Shown one piece after another: positions 1-10,681 of a DNA stretch of 64,000 nucleotides. A program made the position numbers and the translations under genes. This DNA is from Portulaca oleracea (lineage: Eukaryota; Streptophyta; Magnoliopsida; Caryophyllales; Portulacaceae). Under the pieces are notes generated by a model. The model had not been told where the DNA came from and searched no databases. It worked only from the letters and a program-made list of their open reading frames with translations. The DNA lies in the NCBI GenBank assembly GCA_029582165.1, contig CM055873.1, forward strand, positions 42,649,295-42,713,294. Reading direction: 5' to 3'. Each line of letters opens with the position of its first letter. Positions within the stretch are counted from its first letter, which is position 1.

Positions 1-1888
1 GTGATGTTTCACCTTCAACAAGTCGCCTCAAATTGATTGAGAACAAGGTTGAGGTTTCACAGGCAATGTATATAGCTTTGTTCTTGCATATAGATTTGTT
101 TCTTGCATTTTCCTTTGTCCATTTGGACATTTTTGTATATTTCTTTTGCATGTAGATTCGATTGCATTTCGATACGTTGCATTTTTCTTCCAACCTTATT
201 AGTCTTAGCCTTTCTTTTGTAATCGTGGTCCGAACTTTGGTTACACATTGGAAACTTACAAGGTACGTTCGTTCCACCCTTTTCTATTTTTGTACATATT
301 TCTGCGTTTTTGTTTGTATAGTTTGTTTTCTTTTTGCATGCTTGTTTTTCTTTTTGGTGGCGCACCCCTCGTATGCTCTGTGTTGGTTTTCTTGTTGTTG
401 GAGCCGTGTGGGCTCGGGGTGCCACCCCTTTTTATGTGTTAGATGTTAGTATATATGTTTGCTTGTTTTCCTTTAGGTGTTTGTACATATGTTTGTTTTT
501 CCTAGTTTTTCTACCCTTCATGAGACACCCTTCCCACAATGAGGACATTGTAGATTTTAAGTGTGGGGGGGGGGGGGAGATCATTATGTTTTGGGTAGAG
601 CACCTAGTCTTTTTCTTTCTTAGAAAAGTTTGAAAAAAAAAGTGAAAAAGTGCTAAAAGATGAAAAGAAAAAATCGAAAAGTTTTTGTGTGAAAGAGTAA
701 AAAGGGGAGAAATGTTGTGAAAAACCCAAAAGTTTCTTTTTCTTTTTGAAGATGTTTCCATTCACAGTTTTGTAGATAGTTGTCTAATTTGCCGATTCAG
801 TTAGTTGGAAGCGGCCGGTATGAATAAATAGAGACCTTAGGAAGGATTTTCGCCATGACTTATCTCTTTTAGACCTCTACATGGAATGGGAAAGCGTAAT
901 CCTCAAATCTTACACGCTTTGACTGTGTCTTCTTACCTAAGTTAGACGGTTTAGTTGTTCAATTTCTTAAGCTCTTAATTAATACATTAATCAAATAACT
1001 GTCGGGCCTACCGTCATGGGTTGGTTTGGGTGGATCGGCACCCTATGCCCCTTAAGTGCAATGACTCACGTATGGAGAAACCCAGCAGGGAGGGTAGCCC
1101 TTTGCGAAGGCCGGTACTTAAATCATGAAACCCGACGCAAACACTCTAAAAGACACAAAGCGGATTGAGTGGAAAGAAAAGAGTGTAGTTTTTGCAATGA
1201 AAGAAAAGAGCGAAGCAAGAAAAAGAAAAAAAAAGAGTTGAGCAAAAGAATCGTAAGAAAGAGCAAGAAAAAGCAAGAAAAGGAAAGAAAAAAAAGAAAG
1301 AAAAGAGTGGTGTAAGAAAAAGAAAGAAAAAAAAAGAGGTTGAAAGAAAAACCAAGAGTGAAGTAGGATAGATAATTCCGAGCTTGAGCATGAGAACAAC
1401 TCTGATTATGCAGTTTAGGATAGGAAAGACCGACTAGAGCCCACTTGCACATATTCACGAGGTGTCTTGCTCAGCAGGAAGTGTTTTGGTTCAAAATCTC
1501 AAAGATTGGCAGTTTTCCAACCTTCGTGTCTTAATTTGTTTGTACTTGTTTCTTCCAATTGATTGTTGAGGCGGATTGGGGAACTAGGTGCAAGATTGGG
1601 GACGGGAGTATTTTCTTTGTTTTTGTTTGGCTTTGTTTTTCGGTTTTCACTTCTCTTTCTTTCCCCTTTTTCCTTTTTCTTTGGCTTTTGTGGGCACAGC
1701 CGCTACAAACCCTCACGAGTCCACCTCGTCCACCCGGGCTACCGGGGGGTTTAAAGGGCTTGATGCATATGCTAAATGCATCCGCGATTTCTGCGAAAGT
1801 GAGTTAGGTGTTTATGTTTTCTAGTTTCTTAGGTTTCTTTCGGTTAGTTTTACTCGGGACGAGCAAAAGTCTAAGTGTGGGGGGGGGG
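1..1888 (+). mobile_element. Athila-like Ty3/gypsy element, 3' internal (non-coding) part
   Basis: This is the 3' part of a Ty3/gypsy retrotransposon whose left part lies outside the window. No pol domain is visible here. The stretch ends in a polypurine tract (AAGTGTGGGGGG type, about 1873-1888) directly before an LTR that opens with TG. A second, internal copy of the same tract is at about 560-580; such extra tracts are familiar from Athila/Tat elements. A purine-rich stretch (about 1150-1380) gives low-complexity reading frames that should not be read as genes. Family assignment is inferred from the tract, the LTR length and the LTR end motif. Confidence 0.7.
1873..1888 (+). other. Polypurine tract of the gypsy element
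   Basis: A run AAGTGTG followed by G residues ends exactly where the LTR begins with TGTTTAG. Polypurine tracts prime plus-strand DNA synthesis in LTR retrotransposons. A sister tract lies at about 560-580. Confidence 0.7.
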
Positions 1889-3550
1889 TGTTTAGTCCCA
1901 TTTTAGGGGCTAAATACCACTCGTTTACGCCCAAGTCTATTGTCGTTCCCTAATAAAATGGTTATTTATTACGTGTTTTGTGACTTTTAGGCTTTAAGTT
2001 CGGAGAATAATAAAAGGGGGCGAAGTTGCGGAAAAAGACGATAACTCGGTCATCCCGAGACCTTTGGAGCCGATTTGTTGCCGTGGTGAAGACCCGGGAA
2101 GCAAGGGAGACCAGCCGTGCGTAAAGGAGAGGGATTTCGGGCCAAAATGCTAAGTATGGGGGTATCCAGGCTCGTAGCGTTCGCTACAACAGCTGTAGCG
2201 ATCCCTACGCCCCCATACTTAGATGGAGATCACTTGAAGAGCGTAGCGGTCACTACGCCTATTGTAGTGATCGTTACGAGCCCAGTGCGAAGGTTACGCC
2301 CAAGGCGTAGTGATCGCTACTCCTTTCATAGCGCGCCACGATGAAGCCCTAATTTTCCAAGTTTTCTGGCGGCCGTATGGCGTTAGCTCGCTCGCCTCCG
2401 TAGCGTTCGCTACGGATGAGTGATTAGTCGCGACGCCTGGCATAGCGGACGCCTTGGAGCTGAAACGATTACCGCTGCTTTGGGTAAACGCGACGATGTC
2501 CGTAGCGTTCGCGATGACCTTATTTCCTGCTTAATTTTCGGCCAAAACGACTGTGTTTTGGCCCTTCTTCCCCTTTGTTTAATTAGCTCGACTTGTCATT
2601 TTTGAGGAGAGTTTTTTTAGCTGGAGATGAATTTTCTTTCTTTTTACATCTTCTACCTTTCAAGAGTTTTAGGATTAGCTTTGTGGGGATTAACTTCTAC
2701 TTTGTTGATTAATTACTTTCTTCAATCAAGGCAAGTTGCTCTTCATCATTTGGGTATTATTGCTCTTCATTTATTGCCAATTTATTGCTCATCCATTAAG
2801 GTAAAATCTCTTTTCCCCTCGCTTTAATGTTTCCAAATGTTTTGTTGCTTGTGTTTAGTGTAGTTTTATGTTGTTAATCGTAGTGGTTAGTTTTATTATC
2901 CATCCTTTGAGTAGAATCATGCTAGGGTTTTATTGGTTGTGTGTTGCTAATTTCTCCACCATGTCTAGAGGCTAATTTTCCTTGAGGTGAGGGGGTGATT
3001 AAGGCCTTAATGGGTTTTGGCTAAGGTGTTTATTGATTAAAGTGTGTTTTAGTTGGAGGAGTCTATTTCCACCTAGTGTCTTCTCATTGGGGGTGGCGGT
3101 TCAAGGTCCGAGAGCTCTTTGAATCGTTATACACCCAATGGGAAGTCTAGAGTGGGATGGATAAGCCCACACTTACGAGGGTAAGTGTAGGCTTAACTAG
3201 GAATTAACGCGATTCTCAACCCCGATGGTCCATGGTGGACATAGGGTAGTTAATTTGAATCTTCCTCGAGGGAGGTGATTCATCGTGGCCTTTTTCCCGC
3301 GTTGTTCCATAGATAAATCCAACTTTATGCGCTTTAGTCATGAAAACTCCTTGATCAAAGATTCCGTTAAGTGTCTAAAACCCCCGAACCTCTCTTTGTC
3401 TAATTATCACCTAGTTAATCGTCTTTCTAGTTTTAATTTTGTTATAATCAAAGTGTTCTTTGCTTCGTGATTTATTTCTTGATTCAAGGCTAAAACCAAA
3501 ACAAAATACGAGAATTTAGGCCACAGGCTCCCTGAGTTCGAAAATTTACA
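1889..3550 (+). mobile_element. 3' LTR of the Athila-like Ty3/gypsy element
   Basis: The LTR starts with TGTTTAGTCCC immediately after the polypurine tract and ends with ACA at 3550, where homology to a copia integrase frame begins on the other strand. At about 1.66 kb it fits Athila-class LTRs. Its end contains a CTCCCTGAGTTCGA motif, similar to the end of the old LTR near 51830. Between about 2175 and 2515 it carries a cluster of GTAGCG-NN-CGCTAC-like palindromes. The 5-bp target duplication cannot be checked because the other end is off the window. Confidence 0.7.
2175..2515. repeat. Cluster of short imperfect palindromes in the gypsy LTR
   Basis: At least six degenerate copies of the 14-base palindrome GTAGCGTTCGCTAC or variants occur, near 2178, 2199, 2250, 2265, 2308 and 2399, plus a partial copy near 2500. 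Spacing is irregular, so this is neither a tandem satellite nor a CRISPR array. Function unknown. Confidence 0.75.
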
Positions 3551-4653
3551 CCGGCCTGCAAACCGCTGTACAGGGGTGGAGGAGGTACAATGGGTGAACT
3601 GGAGGTTGGATCTGAATTATCCATTTGAAGGAAATCATCAGCCCAAGTGGATACTCCAGGTAATGGACATGGGATAGGTTGCATATATTTGGAGGAGACA
3701 TGTTTATATGGAAAAACATGTTCAACAAATGTGACATCTCGAGATACAAAAGTGTGATGTATGAGAAGGTTCAACAATTTGTATCCTTTCTGAGATTGAG
3801 GGTATTCGAAAAATACACAAGGCACCCCACGGGGTTGAAACTTGTCTAATGATGAAGAAGGATTGGATGCGAATGCAAGGCATCCAAAGATTTTGAGGTG
3901 ATCATATGACGGTGACTTGTGTAAGAGGACTTCATAGGGTGTTCGATTGTGTAGAACCGACAGTGGAAGTCTATTGATGATGTGGGTAGCAGTGAGAACA
4001 CAATCGCCCCAAAATTTGAGAGGAAGAGATGCATGAAATCTCAAGGCACGAGAAATCTCAAGAAGATGTCTGTGTTTGCGTTCAACAACCCCATTCTGTT
4101 GGGGTCGATTCACACAGGAGGTTTGGTGCACAACACCAAGTTGAGAAAAATATTGCCTGCATAACTGAGAGTCAAACTCAAGAGCATTGTCAGATCGAAC
4201 AATCTTCACAGAGTAGCCAAACTGATTTTTCACATAATTGAAAAATGTTTGCAATGTGCTGAAAGATTGTGATTTACTCTGAAGAAGATATGTCCAAGTG
4301 GCACGACTAAAATCATCAACAATCGTCATGAAGTACTTATTATTGCCATAAGTTTGTACATGATAAGGTCCCAACAAATCAATATGAATCAACTGAAATG
4401 GATGGTCAGTAGCTGTGGTACTAGATTTATAAGGCAAGTGTGTAAACCTTGCCATAGGACATGTGACACAAACATGAGTATAATCCTTTGGTATGCTAAC
4501 ACTTATTCCATCAACCAACCTCAACCTAGATATGGGCAGATGACCCAATCTGTGATGCCATAAAGTTAAATCATCTTGCCTGGCATTATTACATCCATAC
4601 TTGCTGTACTCAGAACTGTGATATAGATTGCTTGAAGACACTGACTGCTTCAT
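3551..4653 (-). pseudogene. copia-1 integrase region (interrupted)
   Basis: The frame shows a GAG-pre-integrase zinc-binding part (WHHRLGHLPISRLRL, CVTCPMARF), then the integrase catalytic core with IDLLGPYH, DDFSRATW, RSDNALEF and QQNGVVERKHRHLLE, matching the DDE core of Ty1/copia integrases. The open frame runs on to 3490, but its last residues read into the gypsy LTR and are not integrase. Interrupted by a nested insertion and lacking the rest of pol, it cannot act alone. Confidence 0.88.
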
Positions 4654-4710
4654 TCCTTGATTAAGAAGATAAAACAGTCCTCCTTTTTCCTTACCAAGTC
4701 CTCGAATCTC

Positions 4711-4896
4711 CTAAATTGCACAATCCTGTATCACACACAGGTTGGCATGGAATATCACACTACAATTGCTGTCTCTGGCAAGTTTTGAAACAGATAGGAC
4801 ATTAAACTTAAAGCTTGGAACACACAACACATTCATCAACATAATGTCGTTGTTCAGCTTAACCTTCCCTATACCAGTGACATCAACGAGTTCCAT
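4711..4896 (-). pseudogene. copia-1 protease/linker remnant
   Basis: This short frame matches the stretch between protease and integrase of copia polyproteins (VLCVPSFKFNVLSVSKLA). It is separated from the integrase frame by an in-frame stop at 4711-4713. The preceding protease segment (4897-5082) is shifted and degenerate: a damaged ILDxGATDH-type site can be seen near 4980. Confidence 0.7.
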
Positions 4897-5082
4897 TTGG
4901 TAAATTTATTTGAGGCACGAAGGATTTATTTGAGTATCTTTCAACATATCAACGCAACAACACATATGATCTGTTGCCACGTGTCCAAAATCCAGTATGC
5001 AGCGATAGAAGAGGAGTAATGAAAGTGTTACCAGCAAAACTCGTATCAATTTCTTAAATCGTGTTCGTTTGAGGAACAAGCT

Positions 5083-6135
5083 TCAGTGATTGTTCAATTT
5101 GCCAAGGTGTCGATTAGTGACTTGACCATCGGCTTGAATCGAATGCTCTCGAGCGGCAAAGAACTTCCGACTCTGATTGGTATAACCACCTTCCTTATTC
5201 TTCTTCTGAGGTTCACGAGAGTTCTTTTGGTCCTTCCTCCATGGTTGCTGCGGATTCGTCTTTGATTTTGGATGCCATGGAAGATAACCGATTATTGTCC
5301 AGCATCTATCCTTGTAATGTCCTTTATTACCACACTCTGAGCACCTGAGCTCAGAGCCTTTGCTCATCAACGCAGCAGGTTCAGGAATCTGAGCAGGTTT
5401 GAGTCCTAACAACTCTCTTTGCAATTCTTCCTGCTGTATCATCCCACAAACAGACTCCACTGATGGTAGAGGCTGCATGAGCAGCACTTGACTCCTTTGA
5501 TGGCTGAAATCATCCGCAAGGCCATTGAGAAACTGAAACAGTTTCAAATCTTCCTGTTGTTTTGCCAAAGCTTGCAGAAACGCCGTCACATCATCAGCTA
5601 CTGTTGTAACTTTTGGCAAATCATTCATACCATCAAGCTCCTCCCATATTCCTTTAATTTCTGTGTAATACTCACTCACATTTCTTGTTTGTTTTAGGCC
5701 ATACAACTCTCTGCTCAATTGATATTTTCGAGATCCATTGGCAATGGAAAATCTTCTTGCCAACTGTATCCAGATTGCAGAGGCCTTGGTGACAAACAGT
5801 ATAGATTTGGAGATACCATCACTTACATTATTCATGATCCACGAAATCACGAGATTGTTGCATGCATCCCATTGTTCTACCTTAACAGGATCATCCTCTG
5901 CTCTGGCTAGAGTTCCTTCAACAAACACTAGCTTTCTCTTGGTGGATAGAGCAATCTCCATAGCTCTTTTCCACGATCTGTAATTTGAAGCTCCAACAAG
6001 CTTCTCATTGAGAGTTACTGAGTTTGGACCATCCGAAGGATGTATGAACAGAGGGTTTTGAAGATCATTCATATTCACATTTCTCCCAGTCATCTCTCCA
6101 ATAAGATTGTTTGATCGAAATGAAGATAAGATCAA
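5083..6135 (-). pseudogene. copia-1 gag polyprotein
   Basis: A frame of about 350 residues encodes a copia capsid-like protein: N-terminal LVGASNYRSWKRAMEIAL (UBN2-type gag region) and a C-terminal zinc knuckle CSECGNKGHYKDRC (CX2CX4HX4C), the nucleocapsid RNA-binding motif. It begins about 55 bases downstream of the primer binding site, as expected. The gag part itself is open, but the polyprotein is broken after it. Confidence 0.85.
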
Positions 6136-6191
6136 TTGAACAAATCTTGAATCAAGTTATAGAAATCAGGATAATATCTCAGCAGATGCTC

Positions 6192-6203
6192 GCTCTGATA
6201 CCA
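6192..6203 (-). other. Primer binding site of copia-1 (initiator tRNA-Met)
   Basis: On the minus strand the bases TGGTATCAGAGC follow the LTR end directly. This is the standard plant copia site complementary to the 3' end of initiator methionyl-tRNA. Confidence 0.9.
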
Positions 6204-6350
6204 TGTAGACTTTGAGCATATGTGAAAAAGAACAAAAAGAGAGAGAAGCAGAGAGATGTAGAGAGAGAAAACACTCAGTTTTCTTATTGCAAAACAGAGA
6301 CCCCTCAAGGCCTTTTATACAAAACCAGAGCATATGAAATGTAGCTAACA
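6204..6350 (-). repeat. 5' LTR of copia-1 (147 bp)
   Basis: On the minus strand it starts TGTTAGC and ends CTACA, with TG/CA termini. A TATA-like TATAAAAGG lies inside (near 6311-6319, minus strand). An LTR of about 150 bases is short, as in some copia lineages. The partner LTR is not in the window. Confidence 0.8.
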
Positions 6351-6351
6351 A

Positions 6352-7424
6352 CTATGCCAACCACCTCAGCAGCACACCTAACCAACTTGTAACAACCTCA
6401 AAGATATTTCTACAGCTAGCAAAACTATAAGTGAGCAGAACATGACTGACGCTTTCCCCATCTCCTCCACACATTGGACAAATATCCATCTGTTGTGGCA
6501 ATATCCCTCTCCTGCTAAGTTGTGACCTTGTATTCATCTTCCCCAAAAGAGTCATCCACACCATTAACTTTACCCTTGGTGGCGCCAATTTCTTCCAAGC
6601 CTTTCCAACAATTGAATCAATCTGCACATGACCTCGAGCTGTCTCCTCAACCTTACTTACAAATGATTTGACAGAATATTCACTGTTTGTCCTCCACCTG
6701 ATGGAATCCTCCTCATTAGCTTTAGGATGATGCTCCTGTAATTTTGCTTTTAACGCCTGTTCTCGTTCCAGCTGCTGCAAAGTTAGCTCCCTGCTCCACG
6801 ACAACCCCCATCTCCAACAGGCACCTTCAAACCATCCTACATCACTAACATAGCTTCTCTTTTGTGTCGAAATCTTGTATAGTTCTGGGAACAATTCTCT
6901 CAAGGGCGCATGATTCAACCAATTATCATCCCACAATCGGGTCTTACTTCCATCCCCCAACTTAATATCTATATTCTGCATAAAGCACCTTTGTACAACA
7001 CCATTATCTCTGTCCATCTTCTTAATATCCCTCCATGCTCCCGATTCCTTCAACCTAAATGCGCTCGGCAATTTCCCATTGTCCGCTTCATGTATAGAAT
7101 TAACAACACGCCTCCACAAGGCTCCTTCTTCTGTACCATACCTCCACCACCATTTAAATAACAAGCCAACATTCCTTATCAGAATATCTCCAACTCCCAA
7201 CCCTCCTTTGGACTTTGGCATCTGTATAATTTCACATCTTACTGGTGCATTGAAACGAGCTCCTCCTTTTCCACCCCAAAAAAACCGTCGCTGGATGCTT
7301 ATTATTTCTTTGGCAATTGATTTTGGCATCTTAAACATAGAAAGATAGTAGTTTGGCAGACTGTTGAGCACAGATTTTATCAGAACCAACCTCCCAGCTC
7401 TCGAGAGACAATTTACCTTCAGCT
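6352..7424 (-). pseudogene. LINE reverse transcriptase C-terminal and zf-RVT region
   Basis: This frame carries SRAGRLVLIKSVLNSLPNYY, RRFFWGGKGG and the cysteine-containing zf-RVT segment typical of plant L1-like pol proteins. The homologous part starts near 7424; the open frame extends upstream to 7488 but reads another phase there. The reading ends at the copia-1 LTR. Confidence 0.85.
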
Positions 7425-7745
7425 TTTTAGTCTGTTCTGCACCTTCTGCACAACTGGTTTCCACGCATCCTTCCTTTGTTGGCTCCACTCTTCATCTCTT
7501 CCAAATACCACCATACTGGACTTTGTGAAGTTTATTTTGAGTCCCGTTATCTTCTCAAACAGCTGCAAGATGGCTTTAATATTGATAAATTCTTCCTCAT
7601 CAGGTTTTGCAAATATAAGGGTGTCATCCGCAAATTGTAAATGGGACATCCTTATGCTTCTCTTGCCAACCTGAATTCCTTCAACCCATCCGCTCTCAAT
7701 CGCTATTTGCATCATCACATTACCCGAATCCTTAAAAAAGAACAC
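7419..7745 (-). pseudogene. LINE reverse transcriptase fragment with FADD box
   Basis: The frame contains FADD and the following KINFTKSSMVVFG stretch of plant LINE reverse transcriptases. It ends in a stop near 7425 where the family normally continues; the next frame picks up the family homology after a one-base loss. Confidence 0.8.
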
Positions 7746-8041
7746 TCAAATCAATGTCATTTTATTTTATTTTCCTTACCTATCATTTCTTTACTGACCT
7801 TACTTTACCTTATGTAATCCAGCGTTCTAAAAAAACATGACCTAAATTATTAGGATAAAAGTCATATGATTCGATATATTGTCAGTCATTTTCAAGCTTA
7901 GACAGTCATTGTCTGTGTAAACTATACTCATATCGGAACCTTGCAAAAGTTATATTTAATGAGAATATTTGCCCATAATAATTTTTTATGGCTGACTAAA
8001 TTAAAGAAAGTAGTAGTAGTACATAGGAATAAATGAAGTAC
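7746..8041. other. Presumed remaining part of MLO-A intron 3
   Basis: No coding or repeat signal is visible. It lies between the splice donor of MLO-A exon 3 and the truncated 5' end of the LINE, so it is most simply intron sequence. Confidence 0.4.
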
Positions 8042-8877
8042 GTACTGCGGGACATTGAAACGAAACGTGGCCCCAGAAAGAAGACGACCTCTAAAATCAA
8101 TCTGGAAGTGGGAGTTGGTCTCCAGTTCAGCCTTCTCTTCCTTCTTACAGGGTAGCCACTTGTGGGCTAAACGTTCAGATTTGCTTATTCTATCATTGAA
8201 CACCGCCAGCATCAGAGATATGAACCCCAATAACATCAACTCTGTTTACCATTAATTACACACCAATCAAACCTTCATTACTACTGCATTTAATTAATCA
8301 TCCTTAGAATAATTAATCAACTAACCACTAAAAAGAATGTAAGACAAAAACTGTAACTTCACAGAAATAGTATTTAAATGGCGGGATTAATCACTAAACA
8401 TGAATTGTTACGGCATATTTTTGCAGGATTTCGGACCATTTCGAAATATTGAATTGTTACTTGCACCAAAGAATCATGCACAAGTAGAATAGAATGAAAG
8501 TAAATGTGAGAGAGACATCTGTAGTTTGATTTCTCACCTGCTTTAACTTTTTCCAGGGCTTCCTTCAAAAATCTTTTCTTCTTCCCTTTCAATACTTTCT
8601 GAAACGATTAATCACAGGATAATTATCATCATTAGTACTAGCAACGTACGTATGTCAGGGTAATGCATGGAAAATGAAATCCAAATCAGATTTTGTTATC
8701 TGTTTTTTGTTGGGGAAAGATGCATGGAAGGGCTACATTAATTACCTCGCCAAGTAAATGGAGAAGTCGTTCAAAGATGAGAGAAATGGTGACAATGATA
8801 GTACACACAACACCCACCACGCATGTTGGTGTTTGCTCCAAACTTGCACTTTCTCCTCCTCCTCCTCCCCCCGCCAT
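8042..8877 (-). CDS. MLO-like gene A, exons 1-3 only
   Basis: Exons on the minus strand: 8877-8746, 8598-8538 and 8241-8042, all with GT/AG borders and compatible phases (393 bases, 131 residues). The protein starts MAGGGGGGESASLEQTPT, then a first transmembrane helix (VVGVVCTIIVTISLIFERLL), then a KKRFLKEALEKVK segment and a second helix (ELMLLGFISLMLAVFNDRI) followed by a cysteine-containing loop (LAHKWLPC). This is the N-terminus of MLO proteins, plant plasma-membrane proteins with seven helices; some members confer powdery mildew susceptibility. Exon 4 onwards is not in the window: beyond exon 3 lies a stack of nested transposons reaching the window edge. The gene is either truncated or has a very long intron 3. 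Confidence 0.88.
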
Positions 8878-8953
8878 TCTTTCTTGATCTCCCTCTCTCT
8901 TTATCAATCAATCTTGTTATAGAGTAAACCTCTCAATAATGCTACTTGGGAAC

Positions 8954-8956
<3 letters not shown>

Positions 8957-8985
<29 letters not shown>
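8957..8985. repeat. (TA)n microsatellite left of MITE
   Basis: TA dinucleotide run flanking the MITE; its counterpart is 9513-9550. The MITE appears to sit within a TA-rich target. Confidence 0.9.
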
Positions 8986-8987
<2 letters not shown>

Positions 8988-9510
8988 GATAATTGGATTC
9001 TAATAATCTCTGCTTTCGCCAATAGGACAATGGTGGACCGAACTTTCACTTTGTATTCTGGTGGTCCAAAAAAAAGAAATTAGATTGTAGTGGTACCAAA
9101 TCCACCTCCACATTCTTCTTATTTTTTTCATTCCTACACTATATTGTTTTTGTTTTTTTCGTTCCTGCCCCTAGAAAGTTAATGAATTGTAGTTTCTAAA
9201 ACATTTTTAAAATTATTTTTTTGAGACTCCGAATAATTATTATGATTTTTTAAAAATAATAAAAGTGAAAAAATCGTAAAAAATAGTAAAATAATGAAAA
9301 AAAATTAGGAGAAACGCTGTAAATTCATTAAAAATCATTGTAAAGTGTTATACTAAGTTTTGAATCAAATGCAACACAAAATCTATGATTCCCTTGAAAA
9401 TATCCCACTACAATCCAATTTTATTTTTTTTGGACCACCAGAATACAAAGTGAAAGTACGGTCCACCATTATCCAATTGGTGAAAGTAGGGATTATTAGA
9501 ATCCAATTAT

Positions 9511-9512
<2 letters not shown>
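8986..9512. mobile_element. MITE with about 100-bp terminal inverted repeats, upstream of MLO-A
   Basis: The left end GGGATAATTGGATTCTAATA and the right end are inverted copies for roughly 100 bases, including a GGTGGTCC block followed by an A run. TA repeats flank both ends, so the target duplication cannot be measured. Long inverted repeats fit a Mutator-like MITE. The near end lies about 110 bases upstream of the MLO-A start codon, inside its likely promoter. Confidence 0.8.

Positions 9513-9550
<38 letters not shown>
9513..9550. repeat. (TA)n microsatellite right of MITE
   Basis: Perfect TA run of about 38 bases directly after the MITE. Confidence 0.9.
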
Positions 9551-9554
<4 letters not shown>

Positions 9555-9653
9555 TGCATGTATGTATATATATTAGTCTTGGAGAAGTACAAAGTTTGTC
9601 ATATCTTGAAAGTGTTGGGTCATTATGTCCATTGGAATATTAAATTATACTAA

Positions 9654-9809
9654 GGCCCCGTTCTTTTATGCAACGCAACTTACCGCAACCCTACCGCAAC
9701 ATAACGCAAATTACCATTACTTTTTAGCTATTTCCACCGCAACTTAACGCAATGCAAACGCAAACGCAACGCAACGCAACACAAACGCAACGCACAAAAG
9801 AACGGGGCA
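9654..9809. mobile_element. Tourist-like MITE, GTTCTTTT family, copy 1
   Basis: Termini GGCCCCGTTCTTTTATGC and GCACAAAAGAACGGGGCA are inverted copies; TAA flanks both sides, fitting a PIF/Harbinger 3-bp duplication. The interior is rich in ACGCAAC units. At least five relatives occur in this window. Confidence 0.85.
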
Positions 9810-9812
9810 TAA

Positions 9813-10547
9813 GTATTTAACCATTCATTTGAGTTTTTTATTGAAATAATTACTCTATATGGTATCAGAATTTTTCAGAACGAGGGATTTGTGGTCTGAA
9901 TCTTAATAACCCCATATTTATATCTATATAAGGTTAAATGTGGAGTTTGCAACATCAAACCATGCTTCACATTTAAAGCGCATATGATGTGTGTTAGAAT
10001 ATTCTTTTCATATGCAAATTTATACTTATTCCTTGGCCAATATGTAAAGTCGTTACCTTAAGATAGGCTCAATGGAGAGACAATACATGTTTATTCTTCA
10101 TAGAAAAAGTAAAATAATTCATCCTAGTTATGTGAACAATGTAAATGTAACATTTCTGAAGCTGAGTCAATGTGTGGTCGTCTTCAAAGAAATGTCAACG
10201 TAGAAGAGATCCAAGAACTAGGGAAACAAAGATATATCAACAAGACATGACAACCACACTATTATGGAAATTTGACTTTGGGAGAAAATGTGAGACTGCT
10301 ACAAATTAAAAGAAATTAAATCAAAATAATAAAAAGAGGTTTGCTACTGAGGGAGTTGTATATGAAATATTCAAGTGTAGGAGGAGAAACAGGCTGTTAA
10401 GGTGGCCAATCCAGCATAATAGTGGTGCCCAACAAGATCTTTACTCTTTCATCTTTTTTGTCTAATTCATTCAAGTTGGGTGTAAAATAAGCATTATCGA
10501 AATTATCAAGTTGGCATGACCAAATTAGACTGAGACGAAATTGGTCA
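9813..10547. other. Spacer without recognised features
   Basis: AT-rich sequence between a MITE and the local duplication. I see no credible gene, splice pattern or repeat border. Confidence 0.4.
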
Positions 10548-10619
10548 AAGGAAATTTTTACATAATTACCTCCCCTTCGTTTACTTTTTGATATTAAATT
10601 TTTCACTTTTTATTTCCAA

Positions 10620-10620
<1 letters not shown>

Positions 10621-10662
<42 letters not shown>
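10621..10662. repeat. (ATT)n microsatellite
   Basis: About 14 uninterrupted ATT units; the paralogous tract at 11404-11476 is longer and contains an inverted (AAT) part. Confidence 0.95.
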
Positions 10663-10665
<3 letters not shown>

Positions 10666-10681
10666 AGGTTTTTGACATGTA

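Larger units (their letters stand above)
3551..6350 (-). mobile_element. Ty1/copia retrotransposon (copia-1), 5' part, cut by the gypsy element
   Basis: Read on the minus strand the order is LTR (6350-6204), primer binding site, gag, protease region, integrase, and then abrupt loss of homology at 3550 where the gypsy LTR ends. Reverse transcriptase, RNase H and the 3' LTR are missing from the window and probably lie beyond the gypsy element. The 5' LTR abuts a LINE reading frame at 6351, so this copy jumped into a LINE. The frames carry stops and shifts, so it is defective. Confidence 0.85.
6351..7745 (-). mobile_element. LINE (L1-type) fragment: reverse transcriptase end to zinc-finger region
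   Basis: On the minus strand the fragment starts inside the reverse transcriptase (HLQFADDTLIF, the FADD version of the catalytic YxDD box), continues through the thumb region (SRAGRLVLIKSVLNSLP, FFWGG) and reaches the zf-RVT domain (CPMCGGDGESVSHVLL). It is truncated at its 5' side at about 7745, typical of LINE insertion, and its 3' end is cut by copia-1 at 6350. Confidence 0.88.

Noticed and set aside
1118..1458. Several overlapping minus-strand frames rich in F, L and S
   Set aside because: They come from a purine-rich tract in the 3' non-coding part of a gypsy element; composition is low-complexity and no domain is visible.
2175..2515. CRISPR-like array of palindromic repeats
   Set aside because: Spacing is irregular, units are degenerate, the host is a plant and the cluster sits inside an LTR.
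6192..6203. tRNA gene signal at TGGTATCAGAGC
   Set aside because: This word recurs at 15618, 22231, 40557 and 51006 next to LTR ends; it is the primer binding site, and no cloverleaf surrounds it.
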